This document shows positions 1 to 8,920 of a stretch of DNA of 45,944 nt, one piece after another. How positions within the stretch are numbered: position 1 is the stretch's first letter; every line of letters starts with the position of its first letter. The notes beneath the pieces are model-generated. The model did no database searches and was not told the origin of the DNA. It saw nothing but the letters and a program-made list of their open reading frames with translations. Location of the stretch: positions 1 through 45,944 of the forward strand of contig JAHJRI010000355.1 in the NCBI GenBank assembly GCA_018830885.1, given 5' to 3'. This DNA is from a bacterium (GTDB taxonomy: Bacteria; SAR324; XYD2-FULL-50-16). A program made the translations under genes and the position numbers.

Positions 1-90
1 CTTGGAAGCCATGGATGGCTTCCAGGAGCTCCAGGAGGATTCATGCGTTTCTTGAAACACAATACCTTTGGGGCGTATTCAGGTGAATAG
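1..90 (+). repeat. Apex-core palindromic element, copy 1 (left part off window)
   Basis: This is the right-hand portion of a palindromic element found six times in the window. Visible parts are the inner hairpin (TGGAAGCCAT at 3-12 pairing with ATGGCTTCCA at 15-24), the GGAGCTCC palindrome, a Shine-Dalgarno-like AGGAGG followed by ATG at 43-45, and the right arm beginning TTCTTGAAACACAATACC at 49. The right arm is nearly identical to that of copy 5 (37442-37607), so the missing left arm probably lies just before the window. The ATG opens a 15-residue frame that ends at TAG 88-90. Confidence 0.8.
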
Positions 91-212
91 TTACCAGCCA
101 GGCATGATAGATTTCCGCAGGAGATGACATCGGGGGACTGTACCTGGTGACCCAACCCTGATTTCAACGGAGCGGTGCCGCAGGAAGGCTAATATCTTTG
201 TACCTCCCTCAG

Positions 213-749
213 TTAGCGGGCATCCAGCAGCAGGTGGGTATAGTGTCCTGAAACACACGCCAGGATAACGATCCAGTATTCCCGGAGCAGGCCGATCGCC
301 GCTGCGAGGGAAAAATCGGCAGGTCCGCTGCGAGGCAGGCGCAAGTAAACCATCACCGCGATAAACAATATCGAAATCGCAAAGGGGGTCCATTTGGAAT
401 GGGTCCAACCCCGATGGCGATGCAGCAGCGGCAGCAGGAGAATGAAGGTCAGACAGGCAAAGAGACCCATCTGCTTCATAACCAGCAATATGACCAGAAG
501 AATAAAGGCGGTCCTGAAAAACCAGCGCTGCGGTACCGAAGCCGTGTCCAGATCCGGAAAAAGGGACATGGCCAGGGTGAGCAGGAACAGGCTGGCAGCA
601 GCCAGGGCCCCGCTCTGGGCAATCGTCCCGATCTGAAACAGGGCAGACGGGGAAAAGGCGTCCCGGGCAATGATGCCGCTTCTGGCCGCGATCCCCACCA
701 CAATCACGCCGGTGGTCATCCCCCCAATGAGATGGCCCCGAAATTTCAT
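213..749 (-). CDS. YdjM-like (DUF457 family) membrane metal-dependent hydrolase
   Basis: A 178-residue integral membrane protein resembling the YdjM/DUF457 family, often called LexA-binding or membrane-bound metal-dependent hydrolases. Visible family marks are the N-terminal HLIGG motif, an acidic FPDLD motif near residue 65, the HRGWTHS motif near residue 113 and GHYTHLLLDA at the C terminus. The conserved His and Asp residues are the likely metal ligands. Several hydrophobic stretches suggest four or five membrane segments. Its ATG overlaps the stop codon of yhbY by four bases, so the two are probably translationally coupled. The physiological substrate of the family is unknown; E. coli YdjM is part of the SOS regulon, but no LexA box was recognised here. 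Confidence 0.8.
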   Translation of the reverse strand: MKFRGHLIGGMTTGVIVVGIAARSGIIARDAFSPSALFQIGTIAQSGALAAASLFLLTLAMSLFPDLDTASVPQRWFFRTAFILLVILLVMKQMGLFACLTFILLLPLLHRHRGWTHSKWTPFAISILFIAVMVYLRLPRSGPADFSLAAAIGLLREYWIVILACVSGHYTHLLLDAR

Positions 750-1057
750 GACGGCAGGACGATCCGGGGATCCTCTTCCCGCTGCCGATAGAGCAGCAGC
801 GTTTTTCCAATCGTTTGTGCAATCCGGCAGGGAACTCGGGTCGAAAGCTTTTCGCCCGCTTCCCGGACATTGTCGGGCGCTGATTTGATCAGCTTGACCT
901 TGATCAGCTCATGGGTTTCCAGTGCAGCACTGACCTGGCGGATAAACGATTCGGTAATACCGGCTTTGCCAACCTGCAGCAACGGCTTCAGATCATGTCC
1001 GAGCCCTCTCAGGTATCGGGCCTGTTTGCCGGTTAATGTTTCCTGGTCTGATGTCAT
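746..1057 (-). CDS. yhbY: YhbY family RNA-binding protein (CRM domain)
   Basis: A 103-residue single CRM-domain protein. It opens with TGKQARYLRGLGHDLKPLLQ and carries the GKAGIT loop (the GxxG-type RNA-binding loop) near residues 30-35, followed by HELIKVKL and a C-terminal GKTLLLYR, all typical of YhbY. In E. coli, YhbY associates with the pre-50S ribosomal subunit, so a role in large-subunit assembly is likely. Full length for the family. It overlaps the downstream membrane protein by four bases (ATGA) and is probably the first gene of a two-gene leftward unit. Confidence 0.92.
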   Translation of the reverse strand: MTSDQETLTGKQARYLRGLGHDLKPLLQVGKAGITESFIRQVSAALETHELIKVKLIKSAPDNVREAGEKLSTRVPCRIAQTIGKTLLLYRQREEDPRIVLPS

Positions 1058-1267
1058 CGAAAGTACCTGATTCCTTTTTTTCCTGTGTTGATGGGATTCC
1101 CGGAAAACAATAATCCCGGGGTTTGATCCATTCAGTATGACATGGAACCCCCGTTTTTTGAAATAGAAAGAATAGAACTATAAAAACAGGTTATTACATA
1201 AGATGGCCACCCGGCGGGCAGCTCCTGAGAAAGGTGATCCGTTTTCAGCAGACAATGACGAAATCGT

Positions 1268-1999
1268 CTAAAACCAGGGATCTGAAACGGCACGCCGCAT
1301 CCGCACACTATCGATGACAGCACAAGACCGATGGGTGAGCAGAAAGATAACAACCTCCGCAATGTCTGCCGGTGATATCAGCTCGGACGGGGTTAAATCG
1401 GGCCGAACCTGTCCGATCATGTCCGTATCCACACCGCCCGGCAGTATGGTATGAACCCGGATCTGGTCTTTCTGGACCTCTTGGGCCAGCACTTTACTGA
1501 AGCCCATCAGCGCGTGCTTGGCAGCGGTATAAGCCCCCTGGTCAGGATAGGACGTGACCCCTGCCACCGATACGATCTGGATAATCGTTCCCCCGCCGAC
1601 CGCTGCCATATGGGGACAGGCTGCCTGGGACAGCAGAAAAGGGGCTCGTGCATTGATAGCCATCACCTGTTCCCACTCCGCCAGGGAGGTCTCCTGGATC
1701 GATTTGACCACCATGCATCCGGCATTGTTGACCAGAATATCCAACCGCCCGAATGTGTGCAGGGTTCTATCCACGAGCATTGCCGGGGCCCCTGGGTCTG
1801 CCAGGTCCTGCACAACATACACACCTGTCCCACCACTGTGTTCAATGTCAGTTACCAGTTCTGTCAACTGCTTCCCGGAGCGGGCCGTCGCCATTACGGC
1901 GATACCCTCCGCAGCCAGGGCCATGGCAATCGCCTTGCCAATACCCCGACTGGCTCCGCTCACAATGGCCACTTTACCTTTGAGATCTGTTTTTTTCAT
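1268..1999 (-). CDS. Short-chain dehydrogenase/reductase (SDR)
   Basis: A 243-residue classical SDR. The cofactor motif SGASRGIG is at residues 14-21, NNAG near residue 91, the catalytic Ser in QIVSVAG near 143 and the YxxxK motif as YTAAK near 157. It is close to FabG-type and other NAD(P)H-dependent alcohol/3-oxoacyl reductases; the substrate cannot be read from sequence. The C-terminal end (SCAVIDSVRMRRAVSDPWF) is conventional in length. It is transcribed divergently from iclR with a 274-bp gap, so it may be an IclR target. The ATG follows no strong Shine-Dalgarno sequence. Confidence 0.85.
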   Translation of the reverse strand: MKKTDLKGKVAIVSGASRGIGKAIAMALAAEGIAVMATARSGKQLTELVTDIEHSGGTGVYVVQDLADPGAPAMLVDRTLHTFGRLDILVNNAGCMVVKSIQETSLAEWEQVMAINARAPFLLSQAACPHMAAVGGGTIIQIVSVAGVTSYPDQGAYTAAKHALMGFSKVLAQEVQKDQIRVHTILPGGVDTDMIGQVRPDLTPSELISPADIAEVVIFLLTHRSCAVIDSVRMRRAVSDPWF

Positions 2000-2183
2000 G
2001 GCGCCTCGACACGTTATCCTTGATATCGGTTTCTTCGTAAGATCGGTTCCTTACCCCTGTTTGACCGATTGGCAACAGTCGCTTACCAACCCTGGTGACT
2101 CCTGCCTCTGTCAATCTAGTGAAAGCGGCACCCGTTGTCGATAGACAAACCGACCCAACCCCTGATAAAACCGGAAAAACGTC

Positions 2184-2235
2184 TTGACAGAATCCATCGT
2201 TTCCAATAAAAACCAACAATGTTGAACAACGTTTG
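2184..2235 (+). promoter_or_regulatory. Predicted promoter and operator-like site of iclR
   Basis: An exact -35 hexamer TTGACA (2184-2189) is followed after 17 bp by TAAAAA (2207-2212), a four-of-six -10 match. Just downstream, AATGTTGAACAACGTT contains the near-palindrome TGTT-G-AACA. It lies where an autorepressing IclR dimer would block transcription. The promoter is reasonably supported; the operator is inference. Confidence 0.45.
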
Positions 2236-2273
2236 GTATTATCGAATTTGAATCGTCCAAAAAACCATCCCCC

Positions 2274-3044
2274 ATGAGTATCCAATCCGTCAAACGGGCA
2301 CTGAGAATTCTATCTCTGTTCTCACCATCCCAGCCAAATCTTGGGATTACTGAGATCAGCCGTGCCATGGATCTGCCCAAACCGACGGTCCATGGACTGG
2401 TTCATACGCTCCTGGAAGAGGGGTACCTGCAGCAGGACCATCAAACCAGGAAATATGCCATCGGATTAAAGGTCGTTGAGCTGGGTATGCTGTTTTCCAG
2501 CAGTATCCGGATTAACCAGGTCGGTGGTGAACTGGTTCAGCGACTGGCGGTCAGCGCCCAGCATAATACCCGCATTGCCACCTGGGACAAAGATACCATG
2601 CTGATTACCCTGAATGCCTTCCCCACCGTTGAGTACTTCCAGATGCAGCAGATTGGCCCCAGGGTTCCGGCCTACTGCACCAGTATCGGAAAAGCGGTCC
2701 TGATGACCCTCAGTGAATCTGAGCTCAAGGGATATCTGGAAAGGGTCAGGCTCCAGGCCTATACCGCCAACACCATCACGAATCAATCCTTGTTGCGTGG
2801 GGATCTGGAAAAGGCACGGGAAAACGGGTATGCTGCCGAGAAGGGGGAGTTCCTGATGGGAATGTGTTGTGTGGCCACACCTGTTTTCGATCATGCCGGA
2901 AAAGCAATGGGTGCCATCAGTGTATCGGGGACCGCAGATCTGTTCAATGACAAACTCTCATCGAAAATACTGCCCCAGCTCATCCAGACCGGGTTGGAGA
3001 TATCCCGCAGGCTCGGATATTACCCGGAGGCGGTGTCATTTTGA
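2274..3044 (+). CDS. IclR family transcriptional regulator
   Basis: A 256-residue IclR-type regulator. The N-terminal winged helix (about residues 1-65) opens with SIQSVKRALRILSLFSPSQP and contains the recognition-helix region LPKPTVHGLVHTL. The IclR effector-binding domain follows to the C terminus, with the family's GKAVL and MGMCCVATPVFD segments. IclR proteins usually control a neighbouring catabolic operon in response to an organic-acid effector. Here the frhB-iorA-iorB-ligase genes follow in the same direction after 84 bp, which makes them the probable target; the divergent SDR may be another. Start chosen at ATG 2274, where the family normally begins. Confidence 0.9.
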   Translation: MSIQSVKRALRILSLFSPSQPNLGITEISRAMDLPKPTVHGLVHTLLEEGYLQQDHQTRKYAIGLKVVELGMLFSSSIRINQVGGELVQRLAVSAQHNTRIATWDKDTMLITLNAFPTVEYFQMQQIGPRVPAYCTSIGKAVLMTLSESELKGYLERVRLQAYTANTITNQSLLRGDLEKARENGYAAEKGEFLMGMCCVATPVFDHAGKAMGAISVSGTADLFNDKLSSKILPQLIQTGLEISRRLGYYPEAVSF

Positions 3045-3128
3045 AGTCGGGCCGGTGTGCCCAAAAGCGGAAGGTCGCTTTATTTGAAAGATTCATTACC
3101 GATTAACCCTCAAACAGGAGGTTCTATC

Positions 3129-4172
3129 ATGCAGATGGGTGGGTCAAAGGAGTTAAAAGAGCAGGTTCTGGACAAGGACCTGTGCACAGTTTGTGGGGCT
3201 TGTGTGGATTTATGCCCCTACTTTAAAGCATACAACGGAAAAGTGGCACAGATTTTCGAATGTGACCTGACCCAGGGGCGATGCTTCGCCCATTGTCCCA
3301 AAACCGGGGTGGATTTTGAGCAGCTGGCTCAGAATTACTTTCAGCAACCCTATCGCGGCGATGCGCTCGGCTTTTACCGTCGGATTACTGCTGCCCGGGC
3401 CGGGGAAAAACTGGGGTCCGGTCAGTTTCAAAACGGGGGGACCGTTTCGGCCCTGGTGACCATGGCGCTGGAAAGCGGTTTGATTGAGGGCGCGGTGCTG
3501 ACCGACAGTGAAGGGGTCAAACCGGTTCCGCGCCTGGTGACCCAGGCCGGGGAGGTACTGGATTGTGCATCAACCAAGTACATGGCGGCACCCACGATCT
3601 CCTGCCTGAATCAGGCAGCCGGAAAAGGGCTCCGCAATCTCGGTGTTGTGGGAACGGCCTGCCAGTTAACCGGCGTAGCCCAGTCACGTCTGAATCCAAC
3701 CCGGAAGGAGGGTTTTGAGGATCCCGTAGCCCTGACCATCGGTCTTTTCTGCACCTGGTCCCTGGATGCCCGGAAATTCCAGGATCTTCTGGCAGATCGG
3801 GTTGACACAAGCACCATCACCGGCATGGATGTGCCACCGCCACCGGCTGAGATTTTCGTGATCAGAACCCATAACGGAACGGTTGAAATTCCATTGCCGG
3901 AGATCCGGGCCATCGTCCCCAAGGGTTGTTCGGTTTGCCCGGACATGACTGCGGAATGGGCCGATGTGTCTGTTGGCGCGCTGGAGGGCAGCTCGGGCTG
4001 GAATACGCTGATCATCCGCACGGAAAAAGGGGAACAGCTGGTTGAAAAAGCCGTTTCTGAAGGTTACCTGATCCTGGATGCATTTCCAGACAGTAGCTTG
4101 GAAAACCTGACGCTGGGTGCCGGCAACAAGAAAAAGAGGGCCCAGGAAAAAGCTGACATGGAGGAAGAATGA
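3129..4172 (+). CDS. FrhB/FdhB-type iron-sulfur flavoprotein (coenzyme F420 hydrogenase/dehydrogenase beta subunit family)
   Basis: A 347-residue protein of the FrhB/FdhB family. A ferredoxin motif CTVCGACVDLC gives Cys19, 22, 25 and 29, and a second cysteine set follows (Cys45, 52, 56 in FECDLTQGRCFAHCP). Another cysteine pair occurs in PKGCSVCPD. The remainder matches the family's N- and C-terminal flavin-binding halves. ATG 3129 is chosen because a perfect AGGAGG lies at 3116-3121; an in-frame upstream ATG at 3057 has no ribosome site. The stop overlaps iorA1 by four bases. Members pass electrons between ferredoxin-type clusters and a flavin or deazaflavin. In a non-methanogen the likely role is re-oxidising the ferredoxin, or the IorA clusters, of the co-transcribed oxidoreductase. 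That role is inference. Confidence 0.85.
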   Translation: MQMGGSKELKEQVLDKDLCTVCGACVDLCPYFKAYNGKVAQIFECDLTQGRCFAHCPKTGVDFEQLAQNYFQQPYRGDALGFYRRITAARAGEKLGSGQFQNGGTVSALVTMALESGLIEGAVLTDSEGVKPVPRLVTQAGEVLDCASTKYMAAPTISCLNQAAGKGLRNLGVVGTACQLTGVAQSRLNPTRKEGFEDPVALTIGLFCTWSLDARKFQDLLADRVDTSTITGMDVPPPPAEIFVIRTHNGTVEIPLPEIRAIVPKGCSVCPDMTAEWADVSVGALEGSSGWNTLIIRTEKGEQLVEKAVSEGYLILDAFPDSSLENLTLGAGNKKKRAQEKADMEEE

Positions 4173-6106
4173 ATCTGATCGCAAAACAGGAAAAGGATGG
4201 CCGCTACCTGTTGATGGGTAACGAAGCCATCGCCAGGGGAGCCCTGGAAGCAGGTGTTGCTGTGGCAGCGGGTTATCCTGGGACGCCTTCTTCTGAGATT
4301 ATTGAAAATCTGGCCCGGGTCACAACGGAAAGGGATCTGTATGTGGAATGGTCCACCAATGAAAAGGTTGCGATGGAGGTGGCCGCAGCCGGATCCTTTG
4401 CAGAACTGAGATCGCTGTGCATCCTCAAACAGAACGGGGTCAATGTTGCTTCCGATTTCTTTCTGCACCTGGCCGGATCCGGAACCCGGGGTGGCATGGT
4501 GATTATACCCTGCGAGGATCCGGGTGCGCTCTCCAGTATTAACGAGGGAGACAGCCGACATTTTTCCAGGATGCTGGAGGTCCCGCTGATCGAACCGGGC
4601 AATTTTCAGGAAGCCAAGGACATGACCAAATGGGCCTTCGAACTTTCCGAAACCCTGCGCTGCCCTGTGATGCTGCGCAGTGTTACACGTCTCTCCCACG
4701 CCAGCGGCAATGTTGTCTTCGGGGAGCTTCCGGTGACTCATCACAAGGCCCGATTTCAGCATGACGGGTTCATCCTGGATCCGGACACCGGTATGATCAG
4801 CAGCGCCCCGGTAGCTTACCGGCACGGGTTACAGCAGGAAAAGCTGCAGAAGGCCATCGAACTGTTCGAAACCTCCCCCTTCAACACCTATACCGGTCCG
4901 GAAAACCCCGAGCTGCTGGTTATTACCAGTTCCGCCTGCAATCTCTATACGAAAGAGGCGATCCAGCTTCTGGATGTGGGGGACAGGGTCGGTCTGCTGA
5001 AACTGGGCACGACCTGGCCATTGCCACCCAAACTGCTGGGAAAATACCTGGCAACGACAGACAAGATTCTGATTGTGGAGGAAGTAATCCCTTTCCTGGA
5101 AGAAAATGTAAAGATCCTGGCTGCTGAAACGGCTGAGACCATCGGAATTAAAAAGTTTTACGGTAAGCGGGATGGCTCGATCCCTTCAGTAAACGAATTG
5201 AACCCGGACCTGGTGATCACCGCTCTGGCCAATATTCTGGAATTGAACTACGAAGGGGTGGCTGCCGCTTACACGGAAAAAGCCCTGCCCCTTGCATTTC
5301 TGAACGCCCCCGTCAGGGACCTTACATTCTGCCCGGGCTGCCCTCATCGGGCCTCTTTCTGGAATATCCGCACTGTCCTGAAGAAAGACAACCGCGAGGG
5401 GTTTGTCTGTGGAGATATCGGCTGCTACAGCCTCGCCATGCTCCCCACCGGTTTCAGTACCACCAAGACGATGCATGCAATGGGATCGGGGACGGGGATT
5501 GCCAGTGGTTTTGGGCAACTGGCCCGCTTTGGCATGGATCAGCCGGTACTTTCAGTCTGTGGAGACTCCACGTTCTTCCACGCTGTCATGCCGGCACTGG
5601 TAAACGCCGTGCATCACAAGTCCGATATCACACTGATCGTGCTCGATAACAGCGGTACGGCCATGACCGGCTTTCAGCCTCATCCGGGGCTGGAGGTTGA
5701 TGCGCAGGGGAGTGAGGCGCTGAAACTGGATATACAGGCTATTTGCGAGTCCATGGGCGCCACGGTGCAGGTCACGGATCCTTTCGATTTTAAAGCGACC
5801 CAGAATGCGCTGTTTGAGATGCTGCAAATTAAATCCGGGGTCAAGGTCCTGGTCCTGAAACAGTCCTGCGCACTCAGTCCTGAGAAAAAGCATACACGGC
5901 GATTTGAAATGTCGGTTGACTCAGCCAGCTGTCTGGGAGAGGACTGTGGCTGTAACCGTCTCTGTACAAGAATTTTCAGATGTCCGGGACTGGTCTGGGA
6001 CAAAGTGAACGGAATTTCAAAAATTGATGACGCGATCTGCTCCGGTTGTGGGGTCTGCGCGTCGATCTGCCCTGTCGGGGCGATTGAAAAAAGGGAGGTG
6101 GCATAA
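4169..6106 (+). CDS. iorA: Indolepyruvate ferredoxin oxidoreductase, alpha subunit (copy 1)
   Basis: A 645-residue alpha subunit of indolepyruvate:ferredoxin oxidoreductase, which decarboxylates aryl 2-oxo acids (indolepyruvate, phenylpyruvate, 4-hydroxyphenylpyruvate) to aryl-acetyl-CoA while reducing ferredoxin. The N-terminal pyrimidine-binding domain contains GYPGTPSSEI and EWSTNEKVAMEVA. The thiamine diphosphate domain shows CPGCPHRASFW, CGDIGCY, CGDSTFFHA and LDNSGTAMTG. A C-terminal ferredoxin domain carries CLGEDCGCNRLC and CSGCGVCASIC (Cys624, 627, 630, 634). Full length for the family. It overlaps the frhB-like gene by four bases and is followed after two bases by iorB, so the three are one translational unit. 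A second alpha subunit lies 6 kb downstream. Confidence 0.95.
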   Translation: MNLIAKQEKDGRYLLMGNEAIARGALEAGVAVAAGYPGTPSSEIIENLARVTTERDLYVEWSTNEKVAMEVAAAGSFAELRSLCILKQNGVNVASDFFLHLAGSGTRGGMVIIPCEDPGALSSINEGDSRHFSRMLEVPLIEPGNFQEAKDMTKWAFELSETLRCPVMLRSVTRLSHASGNVVFGELPVTHHKARFQHDGFILDPDTGMISSAPVAYRHGLQQEKLQKAIELFETSPFNTYTGPENPELLVITSSACNLYTKEAIQLLDVGDRVGLLKLGTTWPLPPKLLGKYLATTDKILIVEEVIPFLEENVKILAAETAETIGIKKFYGKRDGSIPSVNELNPDLVITALANILELNYEGVAAAYTEKALPLAFLNAPVRDLTFCPGCPHRASFWNIRTVLKKDNREGFVCGDIGCYSLAMLPTGFSTTKTMHAMGSGTGIASGFGQLARFGMDQPVLSVCGDSTFFHAVMPALVNAVHHKSDITLIVLDNSGTAMTGFQPHPGLEVDAQGSEALKLDIQAICESMGATVQVTDPFDFKATQNALFEMLQIKSGVKVLVLKQSCALSPEKKHTRRFEMSVDSASCLGEDCGCNRLCTRIFRCPGLVWDKVNGISKIDDAICSGCGVCASICPVGAIEKREVA

Positions 6107-6108
6107 GA

Positions 6109-6753
6109 ATGGAAAAACAAACGATACAATCAGACCCCTACAACCTGATTATCACCGGTGTCGGTGGTCAGGGAAATGTCATGGCATCCCGGGTTCTGGG
6201 AAACATGCTGTCCAATAACGGCTATACCGTCACCATCGGGGAAACGTTCGGGGCATCCCAGCGGGGGGGCTCGGTCATGAGTCACCTGCGGATTTCTCTG
6301 ACGGACAGTTACTCCCCCCAGATCGCCAAAGGCAGAGCCCACATGGTTGTTGCTCTGGAACCCATTGAGGCGATTCGGGTTCTGGCACAGTATGGGAATG
6401 AGAATGTCAAGGTCCTCTGCAACACACGTCCGATTCATTCGGTGGGTGTTATCTCCGGTGAGCAGAAATACCCGTCCCAGGAGGAGATCCAGACCTGGGT
6501 TAATGACCTGTCAAGCCAGGCGTGGTTCATTAATGCCACCGACGAAGCCATGAGCCAGATGAAAAACCCGATTTTCGGAAACATCATGCTGTTGGGTGCA
6601 CTGGCTGCCACCAACGAACTACCGCTGAGCATCGACGATTTTGAGGCCGTCATTTCAGAAACCATGACGCCCGACAAGGTCCAGTTGAATCTGGCTGCCT
6701 ACGAAAAAGGCGGCCAGATGCTGACCCAGGCTACTGCAAGTGTCTCCGGATAA
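6109..6753 (+). CDS. iorB: Indolepyruvate ferredoxin oxidoreductase, beta subunit
   Basis: A 214-residue protein of the pyruvate-ferredoxin oxidoreductase gamma-domain family, the usual IorB partner of IorA. The GVGGQG motif sits at residues 17-22 and GASQRGGSVMSHLR near 48-61, both typical. IorB carries no clusters; it completes the cytoplasmic two-subunit enzyme. It begins two bases after the iorA1 stop and is followed by a strong terminator, so it closes this operon. It is the only iorB in the window although there are two iorA genes. Confidence 0.94.
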   Translation: MEKQTIQSDPYNLIITGVGGQGNVMASRVLGNMLSNNGYTVTIGETFGASQRGGSVMSHLRISLTDSYSPQIAKGRAHMVVALEPIEAIRVLAQYGNENVKVLCNTRPIHSVGVISGEQKYPSQEEIQTWVNDLSSQAWFINATDEAMSQMKNPIFGNIMLLGALAATNELPLSIDDFEAVISETMTPDKVQLNLAAYEKGGQMLTQATASVSG

Positions 6754-6785
6754 TTCTACTGCCTGATTACTGAACTACTGCCATT

Positions 6786-6833
6786 TCCGGGATGATCGTG
6801 CACTGCGGCACAACGTCCCGGATGGTCTTTTTT
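6786..6833 (+). terminator. Rho-independent terminator after iorB
   Basis: Outer stem TCCGGGA (6786-6792) pairs perfectly with TCCCGGA (6816-6822); an inner GTGC/GCAC stem stacks in the loop. The run TTTTTT (6828-6833) follows closely. It sits 33 bp after the iorB stop and separates the frhB-iorAB unit from the acyl-CoA ligase. Confidence 0.75.
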
Positions 6834-6865
6834 ATCCCGTCAGACTGATCAACCCAGCCTGGAGT

Positions 6866-6891
6866 TACATCTCCCTCTTGAGGGAGATGTA
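6866..6891. promoter_or_regulatory. Perfect 12-bp hairpin upstream of acyl-CoA ligase
   Basis: TACATCTCCCTC (6866-6877) and GAGGGAGATGTA (6880-6891) are exact inverted repeats separated by TT. There is no T-run, so this is not a standard terminator. It lies about 80 bp before the ligase start, where an operator or a leader stem-loop is possible. Confidence 0.5.
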
Positions 6892-6969
6892 GAAACGGCA
6901 TTGTGAGTCAGGAAACGACAGTGGCGGACACCGGCAGTGGTTTCCATAACATCCCAATTGGTAAAACCC

Positions 6970-8481
6970 ATGAACATAGCATCCTATTTGGAAGATTCCG
7001 CCGCCCGCTCACCGGAAAAAGTGGCGATCCGCTTTGAAGGTGAAGAAATAACCTTTCAGACATTGAATACCGAGTGTAACCAGCTCGCAGGCGGACTGCT
7101 GAAACTGGGACTTTCACCGGGCGATCGCTGCCTGGTGATGCTGCCCAACAACACCCATATTATCCGGATCTATTATGCCCTGGCCAAGCTCGGTGCCGTC
7201 GCCGTGCCGGTTAATTTTCTCTTCCGCGAGCATGAACTGACCCATATTATCTCTGATTCCAAACCAAAGGCGTTCATCGGGTCCCAGGACTATCTGGCTG
7301 AAATAGGCAAGGTCCTGGATCAGGGAAAAGGACCGCAGATTCTTCTGGCAAGTGGCTCCCCGGTGGACAGCCGTTTCATGAAACTGGCGGATGCCTATGC
7401 GGACCAACCCACCTTTCCAACACAGCCTGCCGCAGCTGACGATGTTCTCGCAATCATTTATACCTCTGGAACGACCGGTGTTCCCAAGGGGGTGATGTTA
7501 ACCCAGGAAAACCTGATCAGTAATTCAACGACTATTTCCAATATTCGCGGCGTGATCGAACCGGATACGGTGATTATCGGGGTACTGCCGCTGTTTCATA
7601 TATACGGGATCAACAGCGTACTCAATTCGTCCATGTATATGGGGTTAACGATAGAACTCTTTTCCCATTTCGATCCGGAACGGGTCATCGAGGTTATTGA
7701 ACAGGAAAACCGGACCATCCTTTTTGCCGTGCCGACCATGTATAACCGGCTGATCAATCTTGCTGCGAAAAAACCGCCTCGAAAAAACTCGCTGAAGTTC
7801 TGTGTCTCCGGCGGCGCATCCCTGCCCGTTGAAATTCTGAAGCAGTTTACGGCACTTTTTGGTGCAACGATCTATGAGGGTTACGGTTTAACCGAAGCCC
7901 CCGTCTGTATTGAAAATCCGTTCGGACAGCCCACCCGTGTCGGCTCGATTGGGAAACCAATTCCAGAGTTCAGCGCGCGAATCATCGATAGAACCGGTGT
8001 GGCAGTCAAAACCGGAGAGGTCGGTGAGCTGACGGTTAAAGGACCCGGGGTCACAAAGGGGTACCTGAATCTGCCGGAGGCGACCGCATCAACCATCCAG
8101 GACGGCTGGCTGCACACCGGTGATATCGCCCGCATGGATGAGGAAGGGTACTACTATATTGTCGACCGAAAGAAAGACCTGATCATTCGTGGCGGTTACA
8201 ATATCTATCCCAGGGAGATCGAGGAGATTATCTACCAGATCCCGGAAGTCTCAGAAACAGCTGTCTATGGCGTTCCCCATGCGGACCTGGGGGAGGAGAT
8301 CGCCGCCGTCATCGTATTGAAGGAGGGAGCCCGGATCGAGGCAGACATGATCAAAGCCTATGTCAAAGAGCGGGTTGCCCCGTACAAATATCCCCGGCTG
8401 ATTCAGATTGTTGATGAACCCCTGCCTAAAAGCGGTTCCGGCAAAATCCTGAAGAAAGAGATCCGCAAAACCTATCGGTAA
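6970..8481 (+). CDS. AMP-forming acyl-CoA ligase (class I adenylate-forming enzyme)
   Basis: A 503-residue acyl- or aryl-CoA ligase that activates a carboxylic acid with ATP and CoA. The adenylation motifs are in order: YTSGTTGVPKG near residue 164, YGLTEAP near 304, GWLHTGD near 378, IVDRKKDLIIRGGYN near 396, and the C-terminal catalytic Lys in SGSGKILK near 490. It annotates as long-chain fatty-acid-CoA ligase, but members with this layout also activate aromatic acids. Placed between the ior genes and the TRAP transporter, an aryl-acetate or imported acid is a reasonable substrate; this is inference. The start at ATG 6970 matches the family's N terminus; an in-frame GTG at 6937 is an alternative. 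Neither has a clear ribosome site. Confidence 0.88.
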   Translation: MNIASYLEDSAARSPEKVAIRFEGEEITFQTLNTECNQLAGGLLKLGLSPGDRCLVMLPNNTHIIRIYYALAKLGAVAVPVNFLFREHELTHIISDSKPKAFIGSQDYLAEIGKVLDQGKGPQILLASGSPVDSRFMKLADAYADQPTFPTQPAAADDVLAIIYTSGTTGVPKGVMLTQENLISNSTTISNIRGVIEPDTVIIGVLPLFHIYGINSVLNSSMYMGLTIELFSHFDPERVIEVIEQENRTILFAVPTMYNRLINLAAKKPPRKNSLKFCVSGGASLPVEILKQFTALFGATIYEGYGLTEAPVCIENPFGQPTRVGSIGKPIPEFSARIIDRTGVAVKTGEVGELTVKGPGVTKGYLNLPEATASTIQDGWLHTGDIARMDEEGYYYIVDRKKDLIIRGGYNIYPREIEEIIYQIPEVSETAVYGVPHADLGEEIAAVIVLKEGARIEADMIKAYVKERVAPYKYPRLIQIVDEPLPKSGSGKILKKEIRKTYR

Positions 8482-8920
8482 CGACGAAACGAGAGATTCC
8501 TGGCCTTTCCTGCGGGGAGTTTCTCCTCTCTCAAAAGAAAACAATGACGCAATCACCATTATTCAACAATTTCACTGATACGGTTGGCCATCCTGACAAA
8601 TGTCTACCTGTCGTCGGCATCGGTTTTTGCTTCCTCATCCTGCATGGTCACTGCGATCCCGGTCTTTTTTATCAAGGGTTGGGGGAAAAAAACAGCTTGA
8701 CACAGGAAAAGCGATTTCCTATGATCACGTGGTCATTCAACAAGCGGCAGCAAAACGCCATCCGTTATCCACAATATGGCACTTCTGTGATGTGGCTCAG
8801 CGTCGGTATTTTTCTGTCGGTATTTCTGCAAATCAAGAATTTTCTGGAAAAGAAGCGGGTTGCCCTGGCAGTCAGGGACAATCATCTTCCTGACCCCAAG
8901 TCGAAAAGGAGGAGTGGATA
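8482..8920. other. 439-bp gap between ligase and dctP
   Basis: No convincing gene. It contains a near-consensus promoter (8697-8725) and a leader of about 190 nt before dctP. The leader has a small hairpin CCCTG-GCAGT-CAGGG near 8864 and a short tandem repeat of GTCGGTATTT around 8811-8826. An open frame with ATG at 8790 would give 43 residues and ends TAATG, overlapping the dctP start by one base; it lacks a ribosome site. Confidence 0.6.
8697..8725 (+). promoter_or_regulatory. Near-consensus sigma-70 promoter for the TRAP operon
   Basis: TTGACA (8697-8702), a 17-bp spacer and TATGAT (8720-8725): six of six and five of six matches at optimal spacing. The expected start is near 8732, giving an untranslated leader of about 190 nt before dctP. 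Confidence 0.8.

Noticed and set aside
91-870. Long leftward 259-codon frame over the YdjM-like and YhbY genes
   Set aside because: Shadow frame of two well-recognised genes; its composition is Arg/Gly/Ser/Pro-rich without domains.
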